Notes: a model not told the origin generated them from the letters alone. Positions 1-10,809 are shown, counted from the first letter of the stretch. The stretch is 64,000 nt of DNA from Phymatolithon calcareum (GCA_977006965.1 OZ345366.1:2790001-2854000), one strand, 5' to 3'. Made by a program: numbers and translations.

Positions 1-144
1 TGTGTCTCAACAGGCTCAACGCAAACCTTTCTGCTTGATGACGTCTCCTCATCTTTGGTGGTCCCAGTCGGCCCTTTTGCGAATGAAACGCCCACACGTG
101 TCGCACCAGACAAAGTGGTTCCGAACGTCCTCGTCAAGAGTTAA
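1..144 (+). other. Open 3' end of a possible coding region
   Basis: The first reading frame is open from the first base of the window to a TAA at 142-144, giving 47 codons. I recognise no domain. It could be the last exon of a gene lying to the left, or chance. Confidence 0.15.
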
Positions 145-2572
145 AAATAAGACTGCTATAGCATTCCCAGAGTTTCGCACACAGGGGCAGAGGAATTTTG
201 AATCGATAATTTTCTGCGGCGACTTGGATCTGTGCGATTTATTAGATACAATTTTATAAAAACCCAGCTGGAATAGGCACTACTTTACCAGACTCTTTCG
301 ATCATGCATGGAAGACCTTGTCCCATAAAGTCCTCGATGCCTCATCGTGCCCTTGTTATGCCATAAATTGGAGCAACGACAAACAAATAAAAGAAGGGGA
401 GTAATATCCAACGTCGACCTTTCATTTTCATCTATAGGAGGATATGTGGCTATCATCGAGGGACAGACTCACGAATCGACATTTGCAGTCCTTCGAGGCT
501 CTTGGATACGTTGTTGACGCGTTGAACAACGAAAGTAGCAAAGAATTCATGTCAGTCATGACAATTGCTCTGCAATTTCGAATTTTGAGTGTATATGAGC
601 ACTCTGTATGTGGAGGACAAGTGCACTCGAATCGACGTGCAGTAGTAATGATCATTATCCAGTTTGCCGAACTTTGTGTCGCGTTTCCATTTCATGTCGG
701 GATTTACAGCGTGAATGACATCGCTGTTGAAGAAAATGAGCATAAACTTGATGAGCATGGATTCCTGGAACCAGTTTTGATTTTGAGTGCCTGCGTTGAC
801 GTCAAGTTCTACTCTTCAGCGAGATCTTTCAAAGTAGCTCTTGCACCTTCGAGACGCACTCGGAAGCACAGCACGTCCTCGGGGAGGTAGAAACTAAGGA
901 AACTTTGCCTATATTTTCGGAAGTCCCGCAGTTGTTACCTGCCTTTGTGTAGCTGTCGACAACGCGCCGCCAGAAGGGCGGACAGAAAAACTTAGGATCC
1001 AGAAAATCCTATCTCAGTTGTGGACCTCCTGTCTTGTTCGTCGTAGACGACCCCGGGCAGCGAGTCGTCATTAAGTGTTCTTTTGTGTCAAGTTTAGCTG
1101 TTTGGTGATGCGTGCACCGAGATCGTTCGACAGCTGATCTGTTAGCATAGCGTAACCGCGCATGGCATACAGCGTGGTAGTCGAGTTTGGCCCTATCGAC
1201 CAAGGGTGTTGACATCGTCACTGTAGACGATTTTGCGGTGGCGGCATAGCGCTTATCTTGCAAACGAGATCGTTCTCGGTGTTTAAGGAACTACTTTGCC
1301 TTGACTAGTAGAGATGGTCCATGACCTTGACATTATTGACGAAAATGCTGATGAGTGACGTACACTTGTTTAATTCAGAAAAAGTCAAGTCCTCAACTGA
1401 GGAAAAAATCCCCGACAATAGAAGTAGAAGCAGTTATACCTTCCATTGAGTAGAGGAAGGTGAAAGATTTTCTGATTCTGGCTCGACTGCTCGAATCGCC
1501 CACGCTCAATTGCGCCTCTATGTCCTTCGACAGCGCAGAGGTATTCCTTTATGGCGCGTACCGTGCACTATCCCGTCCGGAAAAATCGCGCACTCCGCGT
1601 CCCCATGTTCCAGTTTAATTCGGGCGTTAGTTCCGAAGCTGACGGCTCATCCAAGGTCACCGACTAGAGACGAAATCGGCACCATCCATATCGCAACCCT
1701 TCCCATCCTTTGTGCTTCCTTTCTTTTGCTTCTTTCTTTTTTTTCCACTTCAGTCTCTCCCCATTTTTCTTGCTTTCACACTCCGGTTCTCTTCGACCTT
1801 TCTGTAAGCCACGCGCTGTTGGGCTTGAAGCTACAACTCCTCTAAGAATCGCAGTATGTGGCTGTGCACGACATGTGCTGCGAGATGATGGATGTGTAAC
1901 GGCACGCAGTCGCCATTTTGGTGATAACTACGACGAGATATCTCGCAAAATCTATCCGAAAGCTCCGCATATTGAGAGATATCAAGGGCCCCTTAGGAAA
2001 AGTAAGAAACGCAACTTGGCTGCGAATAGTCGATGCTTTTGGGGCTTGAATAACACACTGAGTTTCGATCGCACGTAGCATCGCAAGATAGTTTCAATTT
2101 CTGCTTTGTTCAACGACCTGAACGAAAAGGGGCCTCTCCTGATGCGAGATTACTGTTCCGCGGACGATCCCTGTCTGATCGCTTCATTTTTGCGATCTTG
2201 CAAGCATAGCGAGCTGATCACGCCTTGCATTCATACATTTGATTCTTCTCGATTCCTTGGTTTGCCCTCCACACCCTGCAAGTCAAGGTTTGTCCCAACT
2301 GCGCCCTTCGGATTCGATGTGGACCACATCGAGTAGTGTGATTCTACATCAGCTCGGGGGCTGCATCCACAATGCAGCGTTTAAACCGGGCAATATTGTT
2401 GCCAAGGTTATCGAGGAGAAGCATAGTAACCAGAGGAAGTCAAATCTGTGTTTTACACGTGCGAAGACTACAGCACAAAAAGCGATCAAAATAAGATTTC
2501 TACGTTACACGTTGGGCCTGGCAATAGAAATTTCGTACCCTTGATTCCGGAAAAGGTCATGGCAATGCACTA
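145..2572. other. Intergenic stretch without a recognised gene
   Basis: Several open frames of 60-150 codons occur (the longest is 444-890 on the plus strand), but none carries a domain, signal or motif I recognise and they overlap one another. The only structured item seen is a diverged dispersed repeat at 930-1018. A pyrimidine-rich run lies near 1710-1780. Confidence 0.5.
930..1018 (+). repeat. Dispersed repeat, copy A
   Basis: This segment shares roughly three quarters of its bases with 9614-9698, including the blocks CTTTGTG, AGCGGACGGGAAAACTT-like, GGATCCA and AATCCTATCTCAGT. The family is unknown; it may be a fragment of a low-copy mobile element. Confidence 0.5.
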
Positions 2573-3355
2573 CTAATCTCGCACACTTAACGTCAAAGCC
2601 ACTCCTAGGGCAAGCAAAGTATGTCGCAAAACTCCTCGGTTGCTCACATATCCTCGAGACAAATCTGTGCCAAACAGGACAAAGCCGGCTCGTAACGGTG
2701 CTAACAGGGCAGTGGCAGCGACAGCCGGGACCGCTTCAGTGAACGTCAATGTCTGAATTCCTTGAACAACAATCGTGCCATGTACAGTCTGGGGATTGAA
2801 TAAACCCCGATCCTGCACCGTCGTCAAAGCAACGACGGTTGCCGAAGTTCCGTTCGCTCTGAGCACGCGATCTCCGACGCGGAGTTTACGCGCTGGGAGC
2901 CAGCCACGTCTGGTCGGCAGGAAGTGACCAGCGGAAAGGCGCAATCTTTCCCCAGAATTGGCAGATATTTCGACAAAGTCGAAGTCCCCAAATTTCTCGG
3001 AGTGAGTGAACATAAACACGGAGGTCCAGCCCTCTGCCGACCGGACGACGTCGCCGACGCGTAGCTGTTCCAAGGGTACAATGCCGCGCGAGGTCTCGAC
3101 AGTGGCGGAAGCCGGGAAACAGGCGGGGTCTTGCTGAGAAATGGGGTCGGGGTCGGGCTCACCAGTCACGTTCGGCATGGCATCACTCGTACGGTGCGCG
3201 CGCCGTTTTCGGGAACGACTGCCTTTTGAGCTTCGCCGTTGCACCACTCCTAGAGAGAGCGGCGATGCTCTGGCGATGGAGAGCAGGAACAGAAGTAGCA
3301 GCAATGGGAGAGCGGAGCGCGGCAGCATTGTGAATCGGAAAGAAAGTGTGTGCAT
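2573..3355 (-). CDS. Secreted Hint-domain (hedgehog C-terminal-like) protein
   Basis: The 260-residue protein starts with a signal peptide: either M1 or M10 opens a leader with a run of leucines ending near residue 30. A very basic stretch follows (residues 40-53, RR and KRR, possible furin-type site), then an NVT glycosylation site at 62. The Hint domain begins at Cys79 in the CFP context, the residue that attacks its own peptide bond in this family. The LSAGHFLP segment (140-147) supplies the conserved histidine. GDVV and GDRV turns and the GLFNPQTVHG block (184-193) match Hint proteins described from red algae. Hint domains carry out autoprocessing and, in hedgehog, sterol attachment. No hedgehog signalling domain is present; the part ahead of Cys79 is short. 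The gene is intronless. The substrate is unknown, and the N-terminal part may simply be released. Confidence 0.8.
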   Translation of the reverse strand: MHTLSFRFTMLPRSALPLLLLLFLLSIARASPLSLGVVQRRSSKGSRSRKRRAHRTSDAMPNVTGEPDPDPISQQDPACFPASATVETSRGIVPLEQLRVGDVVRSAEGWTSVFMFTHSEKFGDFDFVEISANSGERLRLSAGHFLPTRRGWLPARKLRVGDRVLRANGTSATVVALTTVQDRGLFNPQTVHGTIVVQGIQTLTFTEAVPAVAATALLAPLRAGFVLFGTDLSRGYVSNRGVLRHTLLALGVALTLSVRD

Positions 3356-3505
3356 TGGGATTGAGTTTGCACATATCGCTTCGTGGATATGGAGGAGAGC
3401 TTGTTAAATTTAAACTATCCGAACAACAACCGTGAGCTGTACGATGAACCTGAGTGTCGAAGGGACACATCTGGCACTCGATCTCGATTGTACTGAACTG
3501 ATACT

Positions 3506-3517
3506 GTATATATATAC
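3506..3517 (-). promoter_or_regulatory. Possible TATA box of the Hint gene
   Basis: A TATATATATA run lies about 150 bases upstream of the ATG at 3355 on the minus strand. Position and composition fit a core promoter, but there is no further support. Confidence 0.25.
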
Positions 3518-4234
3518 GGTGATTTCGCTGACTGAAGTTCAAAATAGTTTGTAAACATGAGAGATATTTAACATAAAGTATTATCTTTTCAGAAAAGGAC
3601 CAATCAAACAATGCTTTTTCCGGAAATTAAACTATTTTCGTGCATTGAGAAACTATTGTAGTTGAATTATGCTCATGGGTACAATCCATTTCTCAAATCT
3701 AATTATTGGACAACATCGATATTTCTCCCTAAGCAATGTCAGGATCGCTGTCGTGGTTTGTATACTTGATGATAATTGGTGGTTTGTGACGAGAGAATGG
3801 TGACCCAACCCTTGCCCTGAAGCTTGGCTCTCCACCTACATACAGTATGTGCTCCCAAATGTGGTACGCATCGCTGTCATTTTTTCTCTGTCGTCTTCAA
3901 CGTTGTCATTGTTTTGCAAAGAAAATTTGAATATTTTACATCCGGAGACAAGTAACTTCACACATCATCGTGTCCACAATGTGGTCCGTCCCTTTCCCAG
4001 TTAAGGTTCGTGTATGCTACATCCAATGATTGGAGTCTTCCGTGCAATATTCTACTTGAGCAAGTCCTGAATGCTCATGACATCAGTGAATAAGATCGCT
4101 TTCTTTCTCAAAAGCGTTCGATTTGGTCAACAGGAACTGTAGTGGAGGTGGCACCTCGAGGCTGACTACCTTGTTGACAATAGACTAGGGCTATTGACTT
4201 GCCACCGATTTGGAATAAGACAATGCACGACTGA
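3518..4234. other. Intergenic stretch
   Basis: No gene, RNA or repeat was recognised here. The right edge is the TGA target site of the Harbinger insertion (4232-4234). Confidence 0.5.
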
Positions 4235-4250
4235 GAGCACGTCCAACGCA
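4235..4250 (+). repeat. Left terminal inverted repeat of Harbinger element
   Basis: GAGCACGTCCAACGCA, preceded directly by the target duplication TGA. It pairs with 6649-6664 with one mismatch. Confidence 0.8.
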
Positions 4251-4256
4251 GAGAGT

Positions 4257-4388
4257 AAATTGCCAAATGTCGTGGAAGCAGTTGCTGGCGCATCTCTAGC
4301 GGGCAGCAAATGGCCAACCATATTGCCAAATTGCCAAACAAATTGCCAAATCTGAAAAATTTAGCAATCTGTTTAGCAATTTGGCAAT
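4257..4388. repeat. Subterminal ATTGCCAAA array of Harbinger element
   Basis: At least six copies of ATTGCCAAA or its complement (TTTAGCAAT/TTTGGCAAT variants) lie inside the left end. Related words (TTAGCAATTTG, ATTGGCAATTG) sit inside the right end at 6621-6650. By analogy with Harbinger elements, where the Myb-like protein binds subterminal repeats, these are candidate binding sites. Confidence 0.55.
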
Positions 4389-4578
4389 GGGCTACGTAGC
4401 TGAATTCGGATACGTTGCAGTCCTTAGCGACTTCTAGATCACCGACCGTGGCGAAGGGGTCAGGTGAGATCACCGCGTGGCCAGAAAAAGCGCGCGCCGC
4501 ACCGGAACAGCAAACCCGATGCTTCGCGTTTGGCGCGAAGCGGCAAACGCTCATTCGTATTTTACCCGCGGGGCGGTC

Positions 4579-5568
4579 ATGGCGCGCCCCATGAGAGAAG
4601 AAGCAGCACAAGAAGAGATGGTGCGCGGGGCCTCGTTTTCAGCCGACGAAGACTCGGCGCTCGCACGATGCTGGGTGGGAGTTTCTGCAAAGCATGATGA
4701 GCAAGACGCCCAATCGTTCTGGAGCAACGTTGCTGCCGCTTTCGCAAAGCAGCCTGAAGCGAGCGAGCGCATCCGACTCGCGGGAAGCCTGCATTCGCGG
4801 TGGCAAGTACTCCAAAAAGCCGTTCAAAAGTACCTCGCCGCAGAGCGGCTGTACCGTTCGAACCCCGGTTCTGGGGAGAGCGAAGAAGACGCTCTACGTA
4901 ACATCATGCGACTCTATCAGAAGCGGACGCGGACGAAGGACCGCCATGGAGTTGAGCGCGATGGGCCTGCGCTCAAGTCTATGGGCGCCGTGAGCATCTT
5001 GCGCTCCTGCCCAAAGTTCAACGCAATCGGTGGCACATCGGCGTCGTGCGCGCTGTACACGCCCGGCGCCTATGCGTCGGGCGCCACCACGCTCGACACC
5101 AGCACCAGTACGGCGTCGCCTCGGGCGGCGTACACCGACACGCTCAGCACCACGAGCGACGACGCAGCGCTGCTTCCAGCCACGCACGCCGGTGCGGCGC
5201 GTGCCGACGGTGGGAGTGCCGTTGCCACGGAGGCGGCCGCAGTTCCCTCGGTGAACCCGGCCAGGGGCCGCCCGATGGGCATCAAGAAATTCAAGAGGAA
5301 GGAGAAGGAAGCGCACCGCGGCGTGGGTTTGTCCGAAATCGCGGCGGCCCTCCTAGAGGGGTCGAAACGAAAAACGGCGCTGAAGAAGACGCAACTTCGT
5401 TTCAGTTGTATCAATGCACTTCCGGAGGGAGAAGCAAAAACGAAACTGTTGATGAAATTCCTCGGCTCGGCTGAGCTAGGCGGTGAGGACGAGGAGGGCA
5501 GGACAGAGCGCGACATCCAGTTGACTAATAGATTGGCTATCGGTAGTCTAGTGTGCGATGAAGAGTAA
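4579..5568 (+). CDS. Myb/SANT-like (NAM-associated type) DNA-binding protein of Harbinger transposon
   Basis: This is the accessory protein of PIF/Harbinger elements; in known systems it brings the transposase to the element ends and into the nucleus. I chose the ATG at 4579 (context GGTCATGG, M of MARPMREE); an in-frame ATG at 4519 is possible. The trihelix-like domain begins with FSADEDSALARCWVGVS, continues with a W in the FWSNV segment, and has a third helix in the SLHSRWQVLQKAVQKYLAAE segment. This order is typical of plant and protist NAM-associated proteins. A long Ala/Thr/Ser-rich linker follows. The C-terminal part holds the family signature GRPMGIKKFKRKEKE, a basic helix likely to act in nuclear import, and then a charged tail. 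The frame is undamaged, unlike the neighbouring transposase. Confidence 0.75.
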   Translation: MARPMREEAAQEEMVRGASFSADEDSALARCWVGVSAKHDEQDAQSFWSNVAAAFAKQPEASERIRLAGSLHSRWQVLQKAVQKYLAAERLYRSNPGSGESEEDALRNIMRLYQKRTRTKDRHGVERDGPALKSMGAVSILRSCPKFNAIGGTSASCALYTPGAYASGATTLDTSTSTASPRAAYTDTLSTTSDDAALLPATHAGAARADGGSAVATEAAAVPSVNPARGRPMGIKKFKRKEKEAHRGVGLSEIAAALLEGSKRKTALKKTQLRFSCINALPEGEAKTKLLMKFLGSAELGGEDEEGRTERDIQLTNRLAIGSLVCDEE

Positions 5569-5630
5569 ACGCGAATCTTGCACAGTTTTTGCGCACCTGG
5601 AACCCGCTCGAGATCGACTGAACCAGGAAA

Positions 5631-6449
5631 TCAGTCGACCTCGGACAGGTCCTCATTGGGAGATCCGCACGCACATGGGTTGGAGCTCGCGCAGCGCGGC
5701 GGCGTGCACGAGCACACGGCACAGCTCCACGCCGACCGCGGGGTGACGCAAAAACCAAACAAAAAGTGAAATTTTACCAGCTTACCGTTCTTCGGATTGT
5801 GGTACTGCCCCTTCCAAGATTTGGGGCAGTTTTTCCACGCGATGTTCATGCAGTCCACAGAACCCACACACCCGGGGAATAGCTTCGCCGCGAATGCAGC
5901 TTGCAGTGCGCGTAGCTCGGCGAGGTTGGGCGCGCGGTTGAGAAACTCTGCGCCATAGCATGCGCGCACGGCGCGCACGAACGCCTTGAACGACTGCCTT
6001 TGGCTCTCGACGCTCATGCGGCACTGATCATCGAGTGCCTGAAACGACACCCCGTCACCGAGACGTCGAAGAGAGTTCAAGATTTTCTGCCAACTCGTCG
6101 CGCCCGGCCGACCGAGCGCATCGAATCGCTGGCGTAACAACGGCTCGACGAGCGGAAGGTCATACAGTAGACGTCGAAAGAGCTTGAGTGGCACTCGGAA
6201 TCGCCGCCGAAATTGCCAAGGGCGGTATACCGGGTTCTCAGCCAGGTAGTCGCACCACCACGAGCAAGCACCACGACGGAGGTTCGCTCGCCTTCCCTTC
6301 GAACTTCCTCCCCACTGATGCACAGTCGGTGTCTCCTGACTCGCCGCCTCCACGGCACACAGCACGGCCTTGAGCACCTCGTGCTCCTCCTCAGACGACG
6401 AAGATGACGAGAGGACGTCCATCTCGCTGGTGCTGATGTCGTCGGACAT
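5631..6449 (-). pseudogene. Truncated PIF/Harbinger transposase
   Basis: The frame starts at the ATG at 6449 with an acidic Ser/Glu-rich tail. It then shows the transposase N-terminal region (YRPWQFRRRFRVPLKLFRRLL, and a helix-turn-helix-like ILNSLRRLGDGVSFQALDDQCRMS) and reaches the first catalytic aspartate in FPGCVGSVDCMNIAWKNCPK, followed by the conserved GQYHNPKNGKL. After about 5780 the reading leaves the family. The rest of the DDE nuclease domain (the second Asp and the Glu) is missing and unrelated codons run to 5631. A 3' deletion between the two convergent genes is the simplest explanation. I saw no convincing GT-AG intron restoring the domain. This copy should have no catalytic activity. 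Confidence 0.75.
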
Positions 6450-6648
6450 CACTGCACCAGGGGAGTGTTATGCTCCCCTGACTGTACGGTACTGTAAAAA
6501 TAACGAACGTTCACGATACAGTGAGCGTACAAAATGATTGTTTTTTTGAGTCGGCTGTGTCAGGTGGCCTTGATCGCGATAGAGTTGCGCGTGGTGCGAT
6601 CAATTTTTATCAACACAATTTTAGCAATTTGCTTTGGAAATTGGCAAT

Positions 6649-6664
6649 TGCGTAGGACGTGCTC
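6649..6664 (-). repeat. Right terminal inverted repeat of Harbinger element
   Basis: Reverse complement GAGCACGTCCTACGCA, followed on the plus strand by TGA (6665-6667), matching the left flank. Confidence 0.8.
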
Positions 6665-6667
6665 TGA

Positions 6668-7015
6668 GTCCCGTAGCCTCATCCTTCAAACTCTGATAAA
6701 CGCGAATGAAGAGGCACGGACGGTGTTCGAAAAAGACCACTACAGCAGTGCATAGTTCCTGTTAAATTGTTTTTAAAAAAATTAAAATAACAAAACGTCC
6801 ACTTGCGCAAAAGCCGCCCCCTGCAAAAACCGGAATCTACAGATCCACTAACTACAATGCCCTGGGCGGGTCACGCGGACAGGAAAAATCCACCAGAGAT
6901 CCAAAGCATAGAAAAATGTAGAGCCACGCCCGCTCCAGCTGCGGCAAACCCGAAGATTGCAACCGCCGTACGCCACACGTGTTCCCAGAAACTCGACGAC
7001 TGCAGATACCTTACA
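6668..7015. other. Intergenic stretch
   Basis: Nothing recognised. It contains the 3' flank of the G-patch gene. Confidence 0.5.
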
Positions 7016-7606
7016 TCACTCTACCGATACGTCGGGTTTCACTGATTTTTTCGCCTTTTTCTCTCTTTTGCTCTTTTTCTCCTTTCGCGAGCGAGTCTTC
7101 TTCTTTACCCGCCCATCGGCAGGCACCGATACGCCCACGGGCTCGGCAGGGACCTGCGGAGACTTCACCCCTTGCACAATGGCGGCGCCGCCAAAGATCT
7201 CGCGCAATTGAGCCTCGGAGTATTGCCTCACATTTTTCTGACTCGACTTCCTTTCGAAGTAGCTAATCTTCCCTTTTCCCACAGCCCTCGTCACCGGTTC
7301 CGTCGAATTTGGAGAAGCGCCTTTTTTTGCGGAATCATCGCCTCCAGCATCGCCGGATGCCATTGCGATACGCGACAGCACGTCGTTGAACCCGGTGGCA
7401 ACCTCACCAGGCACGCGCCACATAGCTTCAATCTTACCTTGCGTACCCACGCCGCCGTTGCATCGCTTACGCTTTACCCGAATGTGTGCCTTAATTCCAT
7501 CCTCCTTCACACCAAGGCCCTTGCCTTCTTTCCACCCCATCTTCTCCAGCATACGGTACCCGAAACTCGTCTTGTCCTCTGCCCATGCCTTGTTTTGGGT
7601 GTCCAT
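7016..7606 (-). CDS. PINX1: PINX1/PXR1-type G-patch nucleolar protein
   Basis: The protein begins MDTQNKAWAEDKTSFGYRML and runs directly into the G-patch core MGWKEGKGLGVKEDGIKAHI, then the lysine-rich segment typical of PinX1 (VKRKRCNGGVGTQG). In yeast and animals this family works in rRNA/snoRNA processing by activating the DEAH helicase Prp43/DHX15, and PinX1 also binds telomerase. A second family block is visible near the C-terminal third (YSEAQLREIFGG). The tail is dominated by KKKTRSRKEKKSKREKK, a nucleolar localisation type sequence. I chose the ATG at 7606 because homologous proteins start a few residues before the NxAW motif; the frame is open upstream to 7729 and could carry an extension or a short first exon. 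Length (196 aa) is at the short end for the family. No intron is visible. Confidence 0.8.
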   Translation of the reverse strand: MDTQNKAWAEDKTSFGYRMLEKMGWKEGKGLGVKEDGIKAHIRVKRKRCNGGVGTQGKIEAMWRVPGEVATGFNDVLSRIAMASGDAGGDDSAKKGASPNSTEPVTRAVGKGKISYFERKSSQKNVRQYSEAQLREIFGGAAIVQGVKSPQVPAEPVGVSVPADGRVKKKTRSRKEKKSKREKKAKKSVKPDVSVE

Positions 7607-9613
7607 TGCACGCGAAGTTGCGCGCTCCGGCAGACAAGCCTGCATGTGTTCGCTGACGCCCTGAGCGGATTGGCAAGGGTCCGAACAAGATATTTCTTCC
7701 TTCAGATGCCTACGAATGGCACGAGACAACGATCGACGGCGAAATCAGAGAAAGGTTCGGGTACTGTAAGGCAACGTTGTCATACAGTTTCGGCTATGCT
7801 GTAAGTACATTTGAGGGATTGCACCTTCTCAGTGATAGAAGATGCAATCCCTCGGCGCCACTTTCAAGTCGAATCACGCAGGATTTTTTCATTCATTCGT
7901 GTCTTCTTCTCCTGCGGCTAGCAGCATATCAGTGGCCTAAGAATCTTCTCCTCTATTCTATCCTAAGTGATATCAGAGGTTAATTGCGCACATAGTCTCA
8001 GTAAGTTTCCTGAAGATTGATTATTCTCCTAGTTTGGCAAAAACCAAGCGATGGTTTTGCGTCCAAACCAGTTCCATCGTAGGTCTGTGACATGTAATAC
8101 AAAAATTGATTGAGAGTGGGAGGGTGCCGAAAGCGGATCGATGAGCATAGGTCTCATTGCCAACTTCACTTCGTGAAGCAAAGCAGCCTACAGAATGGCT
8201 GTCACCCCTTCGAAGAAGCGTCTCGCCAAAGGCACATTTCAAATACTTTCCTCGCTCCTCGCATGGAAGGCCGAACTTCCACTCGGGGCGCATTTACAAG
8301 AGCCTCCTCACGAACTGTTGTTTGTGTGGAGCTTGGTGCCTCAGGACCCAGAGTGTCAGACAAGTGCAGTTCGCGAATTGGCGATTGGAAATGCATCAAG
8401 TGAAGCAGCGAGTGTTTGAAGTTTCCAATTGTAATCTGATTAAGTCTTTCGCGTCTGATAGGTATGCTCGAATTTTTGCTCTCTGCAATAATTCTGTGCT
8501 GTGAAGCTTTTTCATCACTGTCTCATTTAAACGTAGACTTCTTGATCTTCATGTCAGACGCGATTTCACTACAAAACGAAAATCATTTTCGTTTCTACTG
8601 TAGCAGAATCGAGGCGAATTATATGACTCGATTCTGCCACTGTTGACCTCACAGCTTGGAATCGACTTGACGGCTTCTGACATGCTACATCCAAGGCTCT
8701 GTTGAAATGGCGACTCTAGGGCTATCAATAGAGACGAAACTGGCCAGGAGTGTCGTGAGAACAAGGGTGAATGAACAGCAATACGGTGAATACTGTTATC
8801 TTACCACTGGCGTTGAGACCAAGGTAGCTCGCACACTTGAGCAGCAAGTGGGGGATGGCACCTACAAGGCGCTGGTAAGACTTCCTCTAACGAGGGAAGA
8901 CGTGGAGGGTGAAGAAGGTTGACTGGTTTGACTACTTTTCGACTTGCCCTTCTTCAGAGGGCGGACTGTGGTTTATTCCCTATAGAGCTTTTTCTGAGTG
9001 ACTATTGAGAATGCTTAGCGTAAGTGCAGTAAAGCTACGTACACAGTCAGTCAATATCAGCACGAGGTAATTGCGATTGAGACGTTCAGCATGAGTGCCG
9101 GTTGGGGTTTGACGAACCATCGGCATACGAATGTATAGCACTGGACGTTCGCGTGCAGCAGAAGTAAAAGGTCTTTCGCGCTTCGATCGACACCGGAAAT
9201 AATCCTGAAGTGGGAAGAATGAGTTGACATGCGACATGGTGCGGAAGACTTCATAGTATACTGCGCATGTCTCGGTATCTTTGAACCGTCCTTTGGAACG
9301 TGTTATGTCTGTACCAGACGTGCATATTTAATTCGTTATACTAACGCACTGCGGCCAACAGTGTAGGGCACAGAGCATGGTGTGTGCTCGACCGTTGGCA
9401 CTTATTGCTGGGCGGATGAACGGTCTCGTACGAAATACGTCTGCTGCGACAAGGGGAACTGCTGTCTAGAAATTGCAGAAATCAGGCTTATCGTCTATAT
9501 GTGTATATACACAAAACACTACGAATTCTTTTTAGTACAATAGCTTTTTTTATAATCCAAGTTTATATAAAAGCCCCACAGACTTCCGAGGATATGGCAA
9601 TGCTTCCTCAGAT

Positions 9614-9698
9614 GCTACATACCTTTGTGCAGCTCACGAAACGCCCATCAGAAGAGCGGACGGGAAAACTTTGGATCCAAGGTAATCCTATCTCAGTC
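9614..9698 (+). repeat. Dispersed repeat, copy B
   Basis: Direct-orientation partner of 930-1018, with about three quarters of positions identical by eye. Confidence 0.5.
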
Positions 9699-10129
9699 CT
9701 TTACGGGATTGTTGGGGCTTGGGCTCAACTGCCTTTTTGCCTTGCTTCTGCTAATAAATAGGCTCGTAAATAGACAGCTCCCCATATCTCCTTGAATTGA
9801 AGAGGGAATGGAGGACCTCGTATGACAAGACAAGCGGTGAGGATGGCGCATCGTGAAATCGCATCCACGCTTCGCTTGTCATCGAGATGCACTACCTCAA
9901 TGAGCGGCAGAAGTGCAAGATGCGTATGCAGGTAGTCATTAGGAAGTGGTGTCCGTGATGGAGGCTGCTACCCTGAGGCCAAATATTCCCAGCTGGATCG
10001 TATTGTGGCAGTCATTCCCGGAGTATCGCCTGAGCCTAGTGCTGGTAGTCTGCGAGGAGCACGCATGGGGCGCTCATTCCGTCATGATGCTGCACATCGT
10101 CGATCTATAGCGCCTGAGGGGCGCGAGGT

Positions 10130-10560
10130 ATAGCATGCCTGCCGACTCTGCCCCGTTCCCGAGCGCGCTCACCCCGCGCGACGCCGCCACTGTCAGCCTC
10201 GTCATGCACCCGTTCATGACGTTACGCAGGGCACGGCGCGGGCAACGGACTGCCGCAGGAAATCAAGTGCGCGCGGGCGATCCGTAGGACAGCGACGTGA
10301 CAGGGCTAGCGCCATCCGAGGAGGAGGTGCTCATGCTCGACGGAGACGGCTGGCGTGGCGCGTGCCCCGCGATACGCTTCGCGCAGCATATCTTCGACGT
10401 CGCCTACCTGGCCTTGTTTGCCGCCGCCCCCGATGATGTGGCGCACCGCCTATGTCCAATTTATCGACGCTGCTGCGCCCGGCAGCTGTTTTTGCGGACG
10501 GCTTTTGCAATAGGAGGGAACTGCGGGGGACATATGCGAAGGGGTGATTAGCGCAGGCTT
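10130..10560. other. GC-rich island of unknown origin
   Basis: This patch is clearly richer in G and C than its surroundings, with repeated GCGCG words. One plus-strand frame is open from 10297 to 10551 (84 codons), but neither it nor the other frames shows a known domain. It may be a fragment of a gene or of a mobile element with different base composition. Confidence 0.3.
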
Positions 10561-10809
10561 TGCAATACGCGCCGTACGACGGGGGGACACAATGTACTCA
10601 TGAAATTTTACCCTTAAAAGCCGAAGTACAAATAACGATGTGGTGTGGCACTGAAGTACTTCCCAAATTTAGCAAACAGAAGACCGTCCCAGATTCAGCA
10701 TATCTCTTACGGATTCTTTTAATCGTCAAGATATGTATGTAGATTCCAGTGGGAAATAAACTAAACGAAGACCACTGCAGCTAAGCATACAGCGAGATGT
10801 GTACATTAT

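Larger units (their letters stand above)
4235..6664. mobile_element. PIF/Harbinger DNA transposon, partly decayed
   Basis: The element is bounded by 16-bp terminal inverted repeats that differ at one base (GAGCACGTCC[A/T]ACGCA) and by a direct TGA on both sides (4232-4234 and 6665-6667). That agrees with the 3-bp target duplications of the PIF/Harbinger superfamily. It carries the two expected genes in convergent orientation: a Myb/SANT-like DNA-binding protein on the plus strand and a nuclease-type transposase on the minus strand. The terminal regions hold repeated ATTGCCAAA words that could be binding sites. The transposase is truncated, so this copy is probably not autonomous. Length is 2430 bp. 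Confidence 0.85.
7607..10809. other. Long intergenic stretch with repeat fragment and GC-rich island
   Basis: No gene is recognised in 3.2 kb. It holds a dispersed repeat copy at 9614-9698, a short hairpin around 8600-8640 (GCAGAATCGA with TCGATTCTGC) and a GC-rich patch near 10130-10560. Open frames are short and overlap in several frames. Confidence 0.45.

Noticed and set aside
444-890. 148-codon plus-strand frame
   Set aside because: No domain, signal or neighbouring support; an overlapping minus-strand frame of similar quality exists.
4850-4870. TTCGAACCCC as minus-strand tRNA T loop
   Set aside because: It is inside the conserved coding part of the Myb-like gene and no cloverleaf can be formed.
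5560-5780. Splice event restoring the Harbinger transposase C-terminus
   Set aside because: The sequence after NPKNGKL contains no recognisable second half of the nuclease domain in any frame, so an intron does not help; truncation is simpler.
7172-7804. 210-codon plus-strand frame over the G-patch gene
   Set aside because: It is the antisense shadow of the PINX1-like gene, whose minus-strand frame carries a clear G-patch domain.
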